A stretch of DNA of 43,337 nucleotides from ZLKRG08 sp046091905 (GCA_046091905.1 JBJTCN010000079.1:1-43337); one strand, 5' to 3'. Positions 7,280 through 16,319 are shown, numbered from the stretch's first letter. The notes: generated by a model not told the origin, from the letters alone. Made by a program: numbers and translations.

Positions 7280-7546
7280 GTGAACGAGAAGCCGATTTCA
7301 ATATCTAGCGCTAAATACGCGCATAGTGAAGAGATGCCTGGCCGTATGAAAAAATATTTAATCTCAATGATTATCCGTACCGCTTGCTTTATTGGCGCGA
7401 TATTTACAGAATCGGTTTTACGATGGGTATTAATTGCTGGTTCGGTGATTCTGCCTTATATCGCAGTAGTGATCGCAAATGCAGGTCAAGAGCAATCTTT
7501 CCAACCTGATGAGGCCTTTGAGAATAAGAAACAAATTGAGTTCTAA
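7280..7546 (+). CDS. DUF3099 family small membrane protein
   Basis: This 88-residue protein has two predicted membrane helices (about residues 26-43 and 47-67) with a short basic turn between them, a charged N-terminus and an acidic C-terminal tail. The stretch RWVLIAGSVILPYIAVVIAN matches my recollection of the actinobacterial DUF3099 family, whose function is unknown. The start is GTG at 7280, six bases after TATTCT, so it is probably leaderless. It is divergent from fabG and overlaps the SURF1 gene downstream, suggesting co-expression with a cytochrome oxidase assembly factor. No function should be assigned beyond a membrane location. Confidence 0.75.
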   Translation: MNEKPISISSAKYAHSEEMPGRMKKYLISMIIRTACFIGAIFTESVLRWVLIAGSVILPYIAVVIANAGQEQSFQPDEAFENKKQIEF

Positions 7547-8213
7547 AGAACCAAAAGCGTTTTTAAAAACCGTAGTTGCAATATTTCTGGTGAGTCTCTG
7601 CTTATTAGCTGCCAATTGGCAGTATCAACGAGGTGTGGCCAGACATGCGAACAACTTTAAAATAGAATCAAATTTAACTCTGCCAAAAGTCAATCTTGAT
7701 TCAATAACCGATTTCAAAGGCAATGAGTGGCGTTCCGTTACTACTTCTGGATTTTTTGATACTAATCATGATGTATTGCTACGTAACCGTTATAACGAGA
7801 GCGGTGTCTATGGTTACGAATATCTGACGCTTTTTAAAAGTGGAAATCGGCAATTTTGGATTGATCGCGGCTGGGTCAAGGCCGGTGCTAATGCCACGGA
7901 AAGACCAAAACTGCCACCAACCATAAAAGGCGAAGTGCTGATCTCTGGGCGCATCAGATTGGACTCTTCCCTACCTCGCGGTTCATTCTTTGCACTTCCA
8001 AGTAGCGGGAATTTAGTCAGTAAGTGGAACTTGCAATCGAAAGTAAAGACAGAGAGCTTCTATCTGGATTTAATTGAAGGTGAAGGTGTAACACCCAATG
8101 TGCCAGCGCAACTTCCAGAACTTAGTGATGGGCCACATATGGCCTACGCCCTGCAGTGGCTCTTTTTCGCTGGACTAATTATTTACGGACGAGTTTTAAT
8201 TAGAAAAAGATAG
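7509..8213 (+). CDS. SURF1-family cytochrome c oxidase assembly protein
   Basis: About 234 residues with the SURF1 layout: an N-terminal membrane helix (KTVVAIFLVSLCLLAANWQ), a large outer domain, and a C-terminal helix (ALQWLFFAGLIIYGRVLI). Family motifs are NWQYQRG after the first helix, QFWIDRGWVKAG mid-protein, and HMAYALQWL before the second helix. SURF1 helps insert heme a into subunit I of aa3 oxidase, which fits the heme A synthase gene at 16326. The start is uncertain: ATG 7509 overlaps the DUF3099 gene by 38 bases, while TTG at 7518 or 7536 would also keep the first helix. None has a strong ribosome-binding site. The 3' end overlaps the convergent ABC transporter gene by 18 bases. 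Confidence 0.85.
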   Translation: MRPLRIRNKLSSKEPKAFLKTVVAIFLVSLCLLAANWQYQRGVARHANNFKIESNLTLPKVNLDSITDFKGNEWRSVTTSGFFDTNHDVLLRNRYNESGVYGYEYLTLFKSGNRQFWIDRGWVKAGANATERPKLPPTIKGEVLISGRIRLDSSLPRGSFFALPSSGNLVSKWNLQSKVKTESFYLDLIEGEGVTPNVPAQLPELSDGPHMAYALQWLFFAGLIIYGRVLIRKR

Positions 8214-10064
8214 ATCTTGGCGCTGGTAAAGCTCGCTGTAAAGGCCGCCAGCTGCTACCAATTCATCATGGCGTCCATGTTGTTCAATTAAACCATCATT
8301 CAAAACCAAGATTGCATCCGCTTCTTTGATGGTGCTCAATCGGTGCGCAATCACGATACTAGTGCGACCTTTAAGTGCTGCTTTCAGCGCTGCCTGAACT
8401 AACGCTTCATTCTCGGAATCTAAATGTGCCGTCGCTTCATCGAGAATCACAATGCTTGGCGACTTCAATAGCAATCGCGCAATTGCCAATCGCTGTTTCT
8501 CGCCACCTGATAAACGATGTCCGCGCTCTCCCACCATCGTTTCAAGTCCATTTGGCAGTGATTCAATCAAATCCCAAATCTGAGCTGATTGGCAGGCTGC
8601 TTTCATCTCTTCAAATGTGGCATCAGCTTTTGCATAACGAAGATTTTCGATAATAGTTTCATGGAAGAGATGGGAATCCTGCATCACGACGCCGATAGAG
8701 TTTCTTAAAGATTCGCCAGTTACATCTTTGATATTTGAACCATTTATTTCTATTGCGCCTTCGGTTACATCATAAAGCCGTGGCAGCAGCGCACTTATCG
8801 TGGTTTTACCAGCTCCTGAAGATCCAACAAGTGCAGTCAAAGTTCCTGGCTCTACAACAAACGAAATTCCCTTAAGGATCTCACCACTATCAGTGGTCTC
8901 TGCCTTGGCTGCCGCTTCAAGCGAGGCAAGTGAGATTTCAGAAGCTTTTGGATATGCAAATCTAACACTTTTAAATTCAATACGTGGATTTGTAGAATCT
9001 AAAACCTTTGCATTTGGCGCATCTTTAACCATTGGTTCTAAATCAAGGACTTCAAATACACGTTCAAAAGAAACTAAAGCGCTCATAACATCTACTCGTA
9101 CAGTGCCTAGTGCAGTTAGGGGTCCGTAAAGTCTTGCAAGTAGGGTGGTGATTGCTATTAGGCTGCCAACAGTCATAGTTCCGGCAATTGCAAAATGTCC
9201 GCCAACGCCATACGCAAAGGCAGTTGCAATAGAGGCCACCGAAATCAGTGCGATAAAGAAGAAAGTATTGAGCATGGCCATATTAATTCCGATATCGGCC
9301 ACTTTGCGTGCTTTGCGGCGGAAATTAAGAGCTTCCTTTTCTGGCTCTCCGTATAGCTTTACTAAGAGTGCGCCAGAAACATTGAAGCGCTCTGTCATCG
9401 TGCTACCCATCTCCGCATTCAATTCATAAGACTGTTGCGTAAATTGGGCCAATCTCCTGCCGACATATTTAGTAGGGATTAAGAAAATTGGAAGCAAAAC
9501 CAGAGAAAGGATAGTGATCTGCCAATTTAAACTAATCATGGCACCTATCACCAGGAGTAGCGTTAGCGCATTGCTTATCACTCCTGAAAATGTGGCCGTA
9601 AATGCCCTTTGCGCACCGAGTACATCTGAATTAATGCGAGTAATTAACGCACCGGTCTGAGTACGCGTGAAGAAGGCGATGGATTGCGACTGGACGTGTT
9701 GGAAAACTTGACTACGGAGATCGTAAATCAGCCCTTCTCCGATAATAGCTGAGTACCAACGAATGAAAATATTTACTGCAGCATATGCAACTGCAATTAA
9801 ACCAACCAACAGCGCGAGTTCGGTAACTATAGCGCCATTCTTAGGAATTACGCCTTGGTCAATTAAACGCTTTAGCAATAAAGGCGTGGCAACGGTTAGC
9901 AATGAATCAAGAATCAAGGCAAAGAAAAAAAGTACAAACTTGGTTCGATAAGGGTAGGCGTATTTGATAATTCGCTTAAGAGTGCCAGGTTTTAATTTGG
10001 CATTCTTTACTGATTGATCACTGGATAGAGTGCGTAAGGCCATCCAGCCAGCGTGCATAGACAT
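8196..10064 (-). CDS. ABC exporter half-transporter (membrane domain fused to ATPase)
   Basis: This 622-residue protein has a six-helix type IV exporter membrane domain (about residues 38-330) fused to an ATPase domain (about 365-610). The ATPase has Walker A GSSGAGKTT, signature LSGGEKQRLAIARLLL, Walker B SIVILDEATAHLD and the H-loop IVIAHRLSTI. Such proteins work as dimers and export drugs, lipids or peptides; the substrate here cannot be read from sequence. It follows sufT by five bases, so it is probably the last gene of the suf transcript. That position might hint at a role linked to metal or sulfur stress, but this is only context. The start at 10064 keeps the MHAGWMALR-type opening of related actinobacterial exporters; ATG 10058 is an alternative. 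Confidence 0.9.
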   Translation of the reverse strand: MSMHAGWMALRTLSSDQSVKNAKLKPGTLKRIIKYAYPYRTKFVLFFFALILDSLLTVATPLLLKRLIDQGVIPKNGAIVTELALLVGLIAVAYAAVNIFIRWYSAIIGEGLIYDLRSQVFQHVQSQSIAFFTRTQTGALITRINSDVLGAQRAFTATFSGVISNALTLLLVIGAMISLNWQITILSLVLLPIFLIPTKYVGRRLAQFTQQSYELNAEMGSTMTERFNVSGALLVKLYGEPEKEALNFRRKARKVADIGINMAMLNTFFFIALISVASIATAFAYGVGGHFAIAGTMTVGSLIAITTLLARLYGPLTALGTVRVDVMSALVSFERVFEVLDLEPMVKDAPNAKVLDSTNPRIEFKSVRFAYPKASEISLASLEAAAKAETTDSGEILKGISFVVEPGTLTALVGSSGAGKTTISALLPRLYDVTEGAIEINGSNIKDVTGESLRNSIGVVMQDSHLFHETIIENLRYAKADATFEEMKAACQSAQIWDLIESLPNGLETMVGERGHRLSGGEKQRLAIARLLLKSPSIVILDEATAHLDSENEALVQAALKAALKGRTSIVIAHRLSTIKEADAILVLNDGLIEQHGRHDELVAAGGLYSELYQRQDLSFSN

Positions 10065-10069
10065 TTAGA

Positions 10070-10381
10070 TCAGACAGTAAATCCCAATGCTCGCAATTGA
10101 TCGCGACCATCATCTGTAATTTTGTCAGGACCCCAAGGTGGCATCCAAACCCAATTGATCTTTACATCATCAGTAATCCCAGCAAGAGCAGCTCGGGTCT
10201 GATCTTCAATCACATCTTGTAAAGGACAAGCCGCAGAGGTGAGCGTCATATTTAAAACGGCAGTGTTGTGGTCATCAACCATTACATCGTAGATCAATCC
10301 AAGATCCACAACATTGATGCCTAATTCTGGGTCAACCACATCTTTCATTGCCTCAGTTACATCCTCAACTCTTGCGCTCAT
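10070..10381 (-). CDS. sufT: SufT-like Fe-S maturation protein (DUF59 / MIP18 family)
   Basis: This 103-residue protein carries the DUF59 signature VVDPELGINVVDLGLIYDV and LTSAACPLQDVI with the conserved cysteine, then WVWMPPWGPDKITDDGRDQL. Proteins of this family help mature or deliver Fe-S clusters; the gene ends the suf cluster in Mycobacterium (Rv1466). The ATG at 10381 is preferred over the GTG one codon upstream because an AGGAG ribosome-binding site (10389-10393) lies seven bases before it. The gene sits 21 bases after sufU and 5 before the ABC exporter. Confidence 0.88.
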   Translation of the reverse strand: MSARVEDVTEAMKDVVDPELGINVVDLGLIYDVMVDDHNTAVLNMTLTSAACPLQDVIEDQTRAALAGITDDVKINWVWMPPWGPDKITDDGRDQLRALGFTV

Positions 10382-10402
10382 CACTTATCTCCTGCTCTGA
10401 TA

Positions 10403-10837
10403 TTACTTTTCTAAAACTTGGGTTACGGCATCTTTATATGCCATCCAGCCCAACAGCGCGCATTTTATACGAGCTGGGTACTTCGATACACCTGCTAAAG
10501 CCACGCCATCCTCAAGTAGAGACTCCTCGCCGGCATCTTTGCCTTTGCTCTGCATCATCTCAACAAATGAATTGAGTATCGCTTCTGCTTCAGGAATTTT
10601 CTTATCAATCAATAAATCACTCATTATTGAGATGCTCGCCTGCGAAATAGAGCAACCAACGCCATCCCAAGTAATACTCGAGACCTTATCACCCTCAACT
10701 TTTAGTGAGAGCGTAACTTCATCGCCGCAACTTGGATTGATGTGATGTACTTGAATGTCTCCAAGCGCTAACCCTTTGTGATGAGGGCGTTTGTAATGAT
10801 CAAGAATTACCTCTTGATAAAGTGAATCTAGCTGCAT
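10403..10837 (-). CDS. sufU: Fe-S assembly sulfurtransferase SufU
   Basis: This 144-residue IscU-fold protein has the three conserved cysteines C37 (PSCGDEV), C62 (VGCSISQAS) and C126 (RIKCALLGW), plus D39 in the zinc site. The insertion between the second and third cysteines marks the SufU branch, not IscU. SufU takes sulfur from the SufS persulfide and passes it toward the SufBCD scaffold, replacing SufE. The ATG abuts the sufS stop codon (TAAATG). Confidence 0.95.
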   Translation of the reverse strand: MQLDSLYQEVILDHYKRPHHKGLALGDIQVHHINPSCGDEVTLSLKVEGDKVSSITWDGVGCSISQASISIMSDLLIDKKIPEAEAILNSFVEMMQSKGKDAGEESLLEDGVALAGVSKYPARIKCALLGWMAYKDAVTQVLEK

Positions 10838-12058
10838 TTAGCGCTCCAAGAAAAATTTCTTGGCATCTTGAATGCCAGATAACAGTGCATCAATATCTGA
10901 TAAGTCGTTATATAAATAGAGAGAAGCTCTAGTGGTGGCTTGTACTGTAAATTTTCTAGCCAGCGGCCAAGCACAGTGATGGCCGGTACGAACCGCTACC
11001 CCTTTGGAATCTAGGAATTGCCCTAAATCATGTGGGTGGATTCCATCAACGATAAATGAGACCGTGCCACCTCGATCTATTAAATTTTCTGGGCCGAAGA
11101 TTTCTAAACCTTTGATATCAGTTAGTCCCGCCAATAAAGCTTTTGTTAAATAAAGCTCATGCTCGTGGATGGAATTTAAACCAATCTTGCTTAAGTATTG
11201 CAGCGCGGCACTAAGACCAATTGCTTGCGCCATATTGGGTACTCCGGCTTCAAATTTCTTAGGAGCAGGTGCCCAAGTGGCATCGGTCATCGTTACATTT
11301 TCAATCATTGATCCGCCGAAGAGAAATGGCGGCAACTCTTCTAAATTCTTTCCCCAAAGCACGCCAACACCAGTCGGTCCGAGCGCTTTATGGCCAGAGA
11401 AAGCTAAGTAATCGATACCTAATTTATGAACATTAACTGGCATATGCGGAACTGATTGGCAAGCATCAAGGAGCACCTCTGCCCCAACTTCTTGCGCACG
11501 TCGAACAATTGCATCCAGTGGATTAATGGTTCCAAGAACATTAGATTGATGGGTAATCGCAACAATTGCGGTATTGGTTGTGATAACTGAATTGATATTG
11601 GAGAGATCTAGCCTGCCTTCAGGGGTAACCTCAAACCAGGCCAATTCGGCGCTAGTACGTTTTGCTAATTGCTGCCAAGGTATCAGATTGGCGTGGTGCT
11701 CCATTTCTGAGACCACAATGCGCGCACCTGGTTTGATCTTTGAAGTTAAGGCATATGCAACCAAGTTAATTGATTCAGTGGCGTTCTTGGTAAAGACAAT
11801 CTCATCACTGCCGGCGCCAATGAATTCAGCGACAATCGAACGGGCGTTCTCAAAATTCTCAGTTGCCTCTTCAGCTAATTGATGCGCACCACGATGCACT
11901 GCAGCATTATGATTTTTATAGAAATTTACCTCAGCATCAATTACCTGATTTGGTTTTTGAGCTGTGGCTCCACTATCAAGATAAATTAGGCGCTGGCCAT
12001 CGCGGATTGTTCGATCAAAGATCGGAAAATCCTGCTTAAGCTTGGCGACATCAAGCAT
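10838..12058 (-). CDS. sufS: Cysteine desulfurase SufS
   Basis: This 406-residue PLP enzyme removes sulfur from cysteine to give alanine and an enzyme persulfide. The PLP lysine lies in AFSGHKALGPTGVG (about residue 225), ITHQSNVLGT holds a cofactor contact, and the reactive cysteine is in VRTGHHCAWPL near residue 360. The RTGHHCAWPL form marks the group II (SufS) class. The ATG at 12058 overlaps the sufC stop by one base (TAATG). Next-door sufU is its sulfur acceptor. Confidence 0.96.
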   Translation of the reverse strand: MLDVAKLKQDFPIFDRTIRDGQRLIYLDSGATAQKPNQVIDAEVNFYKNHNAAVHRGAHQLAEEATENFENARSIVAEFIGAGSDEIVFTKNATESINLVAYALTSKIKPGARIVVSEMEHHANLIPWQQLAKRTSAELAWFEVTPEGRLDLSNINSVITTNTAIVAITHQSNVLGTINPLDAIVRRAQEVGAEVLLDACQSVPHMPVNVHKLGIDYLAFSGHKALGPTGVGVLWGKNLEELPPFLFGGSMIENVTMTDATWAPAPKKFEAGVPNMAQAIGLSAALQYLSKIGLNSIHEHELYLTKALLAGLTDIKGLEIFGPENLIDRGGTVSFIVDGIHPHDLGQFLDSKGVAVRTGHHCAWPLARKFTVQATTRASLYLYNDLSDIDALLSGIQDAKKFFLER

Positions 12059-12810
12059 TACTTAGTTACGTACTCCTCGTAACCATGCTCTTCTAATTTC
12101 TCTGCTAGTTCTGGGCCACCTTCTTCAACGATGCGACCATTGGCAAATACATGCACAAAATCTGGTTTGATATATCGCAAGATTCGTGTGTAGTGAGTAA
12201 TAAGTAGTACGCCTAAATTGTTCTCAAGCTTCGCTCTATTAACACCCTTTGAAACAATCTTGAGCGCATCAACATCTAGACCTGAATCAGTCTCATCAAG
12301 AATTGCAATCTTCGGCTTAAGTAGTACTAGCTGCATAATTTCATGGCGCTTCTTTTCGCCGCCAGAGAATCCTTCGTTAACGCTACGTTCTGCGAATGCG
12401 GGATCCATCTTTAAAGCCGCCATTGCATCTTTTACTTCGCCGACCCACTTACGAACATTTGGCGCTTCACCGCGTAGTGCAGTTGCAGCAGTACGTAGGA
12501 AGTTAGAGACGGAGACTCCGGGGACCTCTACTGGATATTGCATCGCTAGGAAAAGACCCGCCTTTGCGCGCTCATCAACGCTCATCTCCAGAATATCTTG
12601 TCCGTCTAGATGCACAGTGCCACCGGTGATTTCATATTTAGGGTGACCAGCAATTGAATAAGCAAGAGTAGATTTACCAGAACCATTTGGTCCCATAATT
12701 GCGTGAGTCTCACCTGAGTTAACGGTCAAATCCACGCCCTTTAAGATCTCTTTCTGACCGTTTTCGGTATTTACAACTACCTGCAGGCCGCGAATTTCTA
12801 ATTTACTCAT
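12058..12810 (-). CDS. sufC: Fe-S assembly ATPase SufC
   Basis: This 250-residue ABC-type ATPase is part of the cytoplasmic SufBCD scaffold, not a transporter; two SufC units drive shape changes in SufB-SufD. Walker A is GPNGSGKSTLA, the signature reads FSGGEKKRHEIMQL as is usual for SufC, and Walker B is PKIAILDETDSGLDVDAL. The helical region with FLAMQYPVEVPGVSV is the SufB/SufD contact seen in the family. It starts 14 bases after the Rieske gene and overlaps sufS by one base. Confidence 0.97.
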   Translation of the reverse strand: MSKLEIRGLQVVVNTENGQKEILKGVDLTVNSGETHAIMGPNGSGKSTLAYSIAGHPKYEITGGTVHLDGQDILEMSVDERAKAGLFLAMQYPVEVPGVSVSNFLRTAATALRGEAPNVRKWVGEVKDAMAALKMDPAFAERSVNEGFSGGEKKRHEIMQLVLLKPKIAILDETDSGLDVDALKIVSKGVNRAKLENNLGVLLITHYTRILRYIKPDFVHVFANGRIVEEGGPELAEKLEEHGYEEYVTK

Positions 12811-12824
12811 CTCTTCTTATCTCC

Positions 12825-13121
12825 TTAGATCTCTACTACAACGTTATTGCCGTCAACTAAAACTGGATAGGTCTTTACTGGTTGTGAAGCTGGTGGAGTT
12901 AGCGCATCTCCGGTACGCAGATCAAATTCCGCAGAATGTAACCAGCACTCAATCTTGTATTCGTTCTGCTCGCCTTCGGATAACGCTGCATCTTGATGAC
13001 TGCAATTGTCTTCAATTGCAAAGACTTCGTTGCCGACTCGAGCTACGCAAATATCCTTGCCATTCTTAGTTAGTTTTACCGGTTTACCTTCCACAATTGA
13101 ATCTAAAAGTAGGTCGGACAT
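12825..13121 (-). CDS. Rieske [2Fe-2S] ferredoxin of the suf operon
   Basis: This 98-residue protein is a single Rieske domain. The ligands are C40 and H42 (NCSHQDAAL) and C59 and H62 (ECWLHSAEF), spaced exactly C-x-H-x16-C-x2-H. It resembles small Rieske ferredoxins of oxygenase systems and lies between sufD and sufC, a position common in actinobacterial suf operons. It may supply electrons for cluster assembly or be an early recipient of clusters; the sequence does not decide. Its start overlaps the sufD stop by one base. Confidence 0.93.
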   Translation of the reverse strand: MSDLLLDSIVEGKPVKLTKNGKDICVARVGNEVFAIEDNCSHQDAALSEGEQNEYKIECWLHSAEFDLRTGDALTPPASQPVKTYPVLVDGNNVVVEI

Positions 13122-14185
13122 TATTTGCCCACCTGCTCTAGCTCTGCATCAATACGTGACATCAGGCGATTCTCAATCTCTTCATTCTTGATTTGTCCAA
13201 TAATTTCATTGAAGAAACCGCGCACTACTAAACGTCGAGCATCATCAATATTGATGCCACGAGACATTAGATAGAAGAGCTGTTCATCATCAAAGCGACC
13301 GGTGGTCGAAGCATGGCCTGCGCCAACAATTTCGCCAGTTTCGATCTCTAAATTAGGAACTGAATCTGCGCGCGCTCCATCTGTAAGTAGCAAGTTGCGA
13401 TTTAATTCGTAGGTATCGGTGCCTTCTGCAGCCGCACGAATGAATACATCTCCAAACCAAACAGTTCGCGCTGATTCGCCAGCTAGGACACCTTTGTAAT
13501 TAACGCGAGACTTAGCATTTGGTACCAAGTGATCGACATGTAAGCGATGTTCAAAGTGCTGACCAGCAGAGGCGAAATAAACGCCTTGCAAATCAACATC
13601 TCCACCTGGAGCTTTAAATTCAACCGTAGGTAAAATGCGAACTAAAGATCCACCAATAGTTACAGTGATTGATTTGAAGGTCGCATCTTTATCCACGATT
13701 GCGTGATGTCTAGCCGCATAAACTGCATCAGATTCAAATTCTTGCAATGTTACAAAAGTTAGATTTGATCCAGGTTCAAGAACTATTTCAATATCTTCTG
13801 CAATTAATGAATTTCCAGTGTTTTCTAAAATTACAGTAGCTTTAGCAAATTTTTTGACCAAAACTTGAACTCGAGAATACTCTGCTTTTTCGATCGCATT
13901 GCGACCGAGGATTACAGGTGTAGCTAATTCCCCATCAATTGTTAATTTAGCGATTGAAGTAGAACCTACTACGCGTTGCACAATTGCATCATCGCTATTG
14001 GTGCTGTGATTATCGGATGAGATTCTTTCAAAGGTAACGCCCTTTGGTAAATCTTTGGAAATCAAAGAGTGCGCATCGCCAATTACTGCACTGCCATCAT
14101 GTAGACCCTTTAGCCTTGCAAGCGGTGTAAAGCGCCAAGCCTCTTCACGACCTGTGGGAGTGTGAATGATGTTGGTATTTAACAT
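13121..14185 (-). CDS. sufD: Fe-S assembly scaffold subunit SufD
   Basis: This 354-residue protein has the SufB/SufD beta-helix core and the C-terminal family motif TTGRFDDEQLFYLMSRGI followed by an ARRLVVRGFFNEII helix. SufD pairs with SufB on the SufC dimer and is needed for iron acquisition in the scaffold. The short N-terminal part (HTPTGREEAWRFTPLARL) is typical. It overlaps sufB upstream and the Rieske gene downstream by one base each (TAATG), suggesting coupled translation in near-equal amounts. Confidence 0.94.
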   Translation of the reverse strand: MLNTNIIHTPTGREEAWRFTPLARLKGLHDGSAVIGDAHSLISKDLPKGVTFERISSDNHSTNSDDAIVQRVVGSTSIAKLTIDGELATPVILGRNAIEKAEYSRVQVLVKKFAKATVILENTGNSLIAEDIEIVLEPGSNLTFVTLQEFESDAVYAARHHAIVDKDATFKSITVTIGGSLVRILPTVEFKAPGGDVDLQGVYFASAGQHFEHRLHVDHLVPNAKSRVNYKGVLAGESARTVWFGDVFIRAAAEGTDTYELNRNLLLTDGARADSVPNLEIETGEIVGAGHASTTGRFDDEQLFYLMSRGINIDDARRLVVRGFFNEIIGQIKNEEIENRLMSRIDAELEQVGK

Positions 14186-15594
14186 TAACCAACCGCTCCT
14201 TCCATTTGAAGTTCGATTAGTCGATTAAGTTCGAGCGCATATTCCATGGGAAGCTCACGAGCGATTGGTTCGATGAAGCCGCGAACAATCATGGCCATGG
14301 CCTCATCTTCTGATAGGCCGCGAGACATTAAATAGAAGAGTTGATCGTCAGATACTTTAGAGACCGTTGCTTCGTGACCCATTGATACATCATCTTCACG
14401 AACATCAACATATGGATAGGTATCAGAGCGAGAGATGGTGTCAACTAAAAGCGCATCGCACTTTACGGTGCTCTTTGAACCAGATGCACCTTCATTGACT
14501 TGTACTAAACCACGGTACGAGGTGCGACCACCGCTTCTAGCTACTGACTTTGAGATGATGGTCGAAGAGGTATTAGGAGCAGCATGCACCATTTTCGAAC
14601 CAGTATCTTGATGTTGACCTTCACCAGCGAATGCAATTGAGAGCGTCTCGCCCTTTGCATTTTCGCCCATTAGGAATACCGCTGGATATTTCATAGTGAT
14701 CTTAGATCCGATATTTCCATCGATCCATTCCATAGTCGCACCCTCTTCACAGACAGCGCGCTTGGTTACTAGGTTGTATACGTTGTTAGACCAGTTTTGA
14801 ATCGTTGTGTAACGAACGCGCGCATTCTTTTTAACAATGATTTCAACTACCGCTGAGTGCAAAGAATCAGACGAGTAGATAGGTGCGGTGCAACCTTCTA
14901 CATAGTGAACATATGAGCCTTCATCGGCAATAATCAAAGTGCGTTCGAATTGGCCCATGTTCTCGGTGTTAATACGGAAATATGCCTGCAATGGAATCTC
15001 TACATGTACACCCTTTGGCACATAGATAAATGAGCCACCTGACCAAACCGAGGTATTTAATGCGGCAAACTTATTATCGCCAACTGGAATTACCGTTCCG
15101 AAATACTCTTTGAATATGTCTTCGTGCTCTTTAAGGCCAGTATCAGTATCTAAAAAGATCACACCTTGCGCTGCTAAATCTTCACGGATTGAGTGGTAAA
15201 CGACTTCGGATTCATATTGTGCGGCAACGCCTGCAACCAAACGCTGCTTCTCTGCTTCTGGGATACCAAGCCGATCATAGGTGTTCTTAATGTCTTCTGG
15301 TAGATCTTCCCAAGATTGCGCCTGCTTCTCTGAAGAACGGACGAAATATTTAATATTATCGAAATCGATGGTTGTTAAATCTGCCTCCCACATTGGCATT
15401 TGCTTCTTATCAAATAGTGATAGACCCTTTAGACGAAGATCTAACATCCACTGCGGTTCACTCTTCTTTGCAGAGATATCTCGAACTACATCTTCGTTAA
15501 GTCCACGTTTCGCAGTTGATCCTGCCACATCTGGATCTGCCCAACCATATTCATATTTTCCGATGCCTTCGAGTTCTGGATGCGCAGTAGTCAT
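14185..15594 (-). CDS. sufB: Fe-S assembly scaffold subunit SufB
   Basis: This 469-residue protein is the core SufBCD scaffold subunit on which new clusters form. Family features are KYEYGWADPD near the start, SVWSGGSFIYVPKGV, and the C-terminal HEATVSKVSDDQLFYLMSRG with ARGLSEDEA-like continuation. The length matches SufB, not SufD, and no intein interrupts it, unlike in some mycobacteria. It overlaps sufR by four bases (ATGA), so the repressor and scaffold are translated from one message. Confidence 0.96.
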   Translation of the reverse strand: MTTAHPELEGIGKYEYGWADPDVAGSTAKRGLNEDVVRDISAKKSEPQWMLDLRLKGLSLFDKKQMPMWEADLTTIDFDNIKYFVRSSEKQAQSWEDLPEDIKNTYDRLGIPEAEKQRLVAGVAAQYESEVVYHSIREDLAAQGVIFLDTDTGLKEHEDIFKEYFGTVIPVGDNKFAALNTSVWSGGSFIYVPKGVHVEIPLQAYFRINTENMGQFERTLIIADEGSYVHYVEGCTAPIYSSDSLHSAVVEIIVKKNARVRYTTIQNWSNNVYNLVTKRAVCEEGATMEWIDGNIGSKITMKYPAVFLMGENAKGETLSIAFAGEGQHQDTGSKMVHAAPNTSSTIISKSVARSGGRTSYRGLVQVNEGASGSKSTVKCDALLVDTISRSDTYPYVDVREDDVSMGHEATVSKVSDDQLFYLMSRGLSEDEAMAMIVRGFIEPIARELPMEYALELNRLIELQMEGAVG

Positions 15595-16265
15595 TTATTT
15601 CCTAGCCTTTCGTTAACCGATTTAACCGGAATGTATGTAGTGCAGACACCGTCTCCGTGTGCGATGGTTGCAAGTCTTTGAACATGTGTGCCTAAGGTTT
15701 TAGAGAAGATTGCAGTTTCGGCTTCACATAAATCTGGAAATTCCGCGGCCACGTGCGCAATTGGACAGTGATGTTGGCACATCTCATGACCAGCACCGAA
15801 TTTATGGTTGGTTTTGCTAAAGGTGGTGGCATAACCTTCGGTGGTCAATAAATCTGCGAGCGCTTTGACTCGGTCTTTGGAATCTTTGCTCTTCTCAAAT
15901 TTTTTCAAGATTTTTCGTTCTAGATCATCCGCGCGATTCTGCGCAAACTCTTTTATAAAGTTTGGATCCTTATTGCTCATGAAGCGAAGTGCGCTGATGG
16001 CCAAGTCATCATATGAGTGTTCAAACTTTTGACGCCCGGCATCGGTCATCACAAAAACTTTTGAAGGGCGGCCGCGACCGCGTGTAAGTGCTGCGTGTGG
16101 CTCTCGCGCATCTAATGTGCCCTCAGCCAAGAGCGCATCAAGGTGGCGACGAATACCAGCCGGGGTAATACCCATGCGCTCTGAGAGCACCGCTGCGGTA
16201 GATGGGCCGTTTTCCAGGATGGAGCGAGCTACGCTTTCGCGGGTTCGTTCGTCCTTGATTTTCAC
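15591..16265 (-). CDS. sufR: SufR-type Fe-S-sensing transcriptional repressor
   Basis: This 224-residue protein has an N-terminal winged helix-turn-helix (about residues 8-75, with GITPAGIRRHLDALLAEG) and a C-terminal sensor domain. The cluster-binding cysteines are C163, C167 and C180 in EMCQHHCPIAHV and FPDLCEAE, with another at C208. SufR binds DNA when it holds an Fe-S cluster and releases the suf operon when iron or sulfur is short. As first gene of the operon it should repress itself. The start is GTG at 16265, and a -10-like CACAAT (16272-16277) ends six bases before it. An inverted repeat overlapping that -10 is a candidate operator. Confidence 0.93.
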   Translation of the reverse strand: MKIKDERTRESVARSILENGPSTAAVLSERMGITPAGIRRHLDALLAEGTLDAREPHAALTRGRGRPSKVFVMTDAGRQKFEHSYDDLAISALRFMSNKDPNFIKEFAQNRADDLERKILKKFEKSKDSKDRVKALADLLTTEGYATTFSKTNHKFGAGHEMCQHHCPIAHVAAEFPDLCEAETAIFSKTLGTHVQRLATIAHGDGVCTTYIPVKSVNERLGNK

Positions 16266-16271
16266 AACGAT

Positions 16272-16319
16272 ATTGTGTCGTAATTCCTACACGTAAGCCA
16301 AATCGCCGTTCGTTACTAT
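16272..16319. promoter_or_regulatory. sufR / ctaA divergent control region with candidate SufR operator
   Basis: An 18-base inverted repeat GTGTCG-TAATTC-CTACAC (16275-16292, five of six arm positions matching) overlaps a weak sufR -10, CACAAT on the minus strand at 16272-16277. The ctaA -10 TACTAT (16314-16319) ends six bases before its ATG, and the expected ctaA -35 falls at about 16291, at the edge of the repeat. SufR could therefore control both directions. Operator identity is inferred from position and symmetry only. Confidence 0.5.

Noticed and set aside
12218..12646. 142-codon plus-strand frame inside sufC
   Set aside because: Antisense to sufC motifs; no ribosome-binding site or -10 and no recognisable protein.
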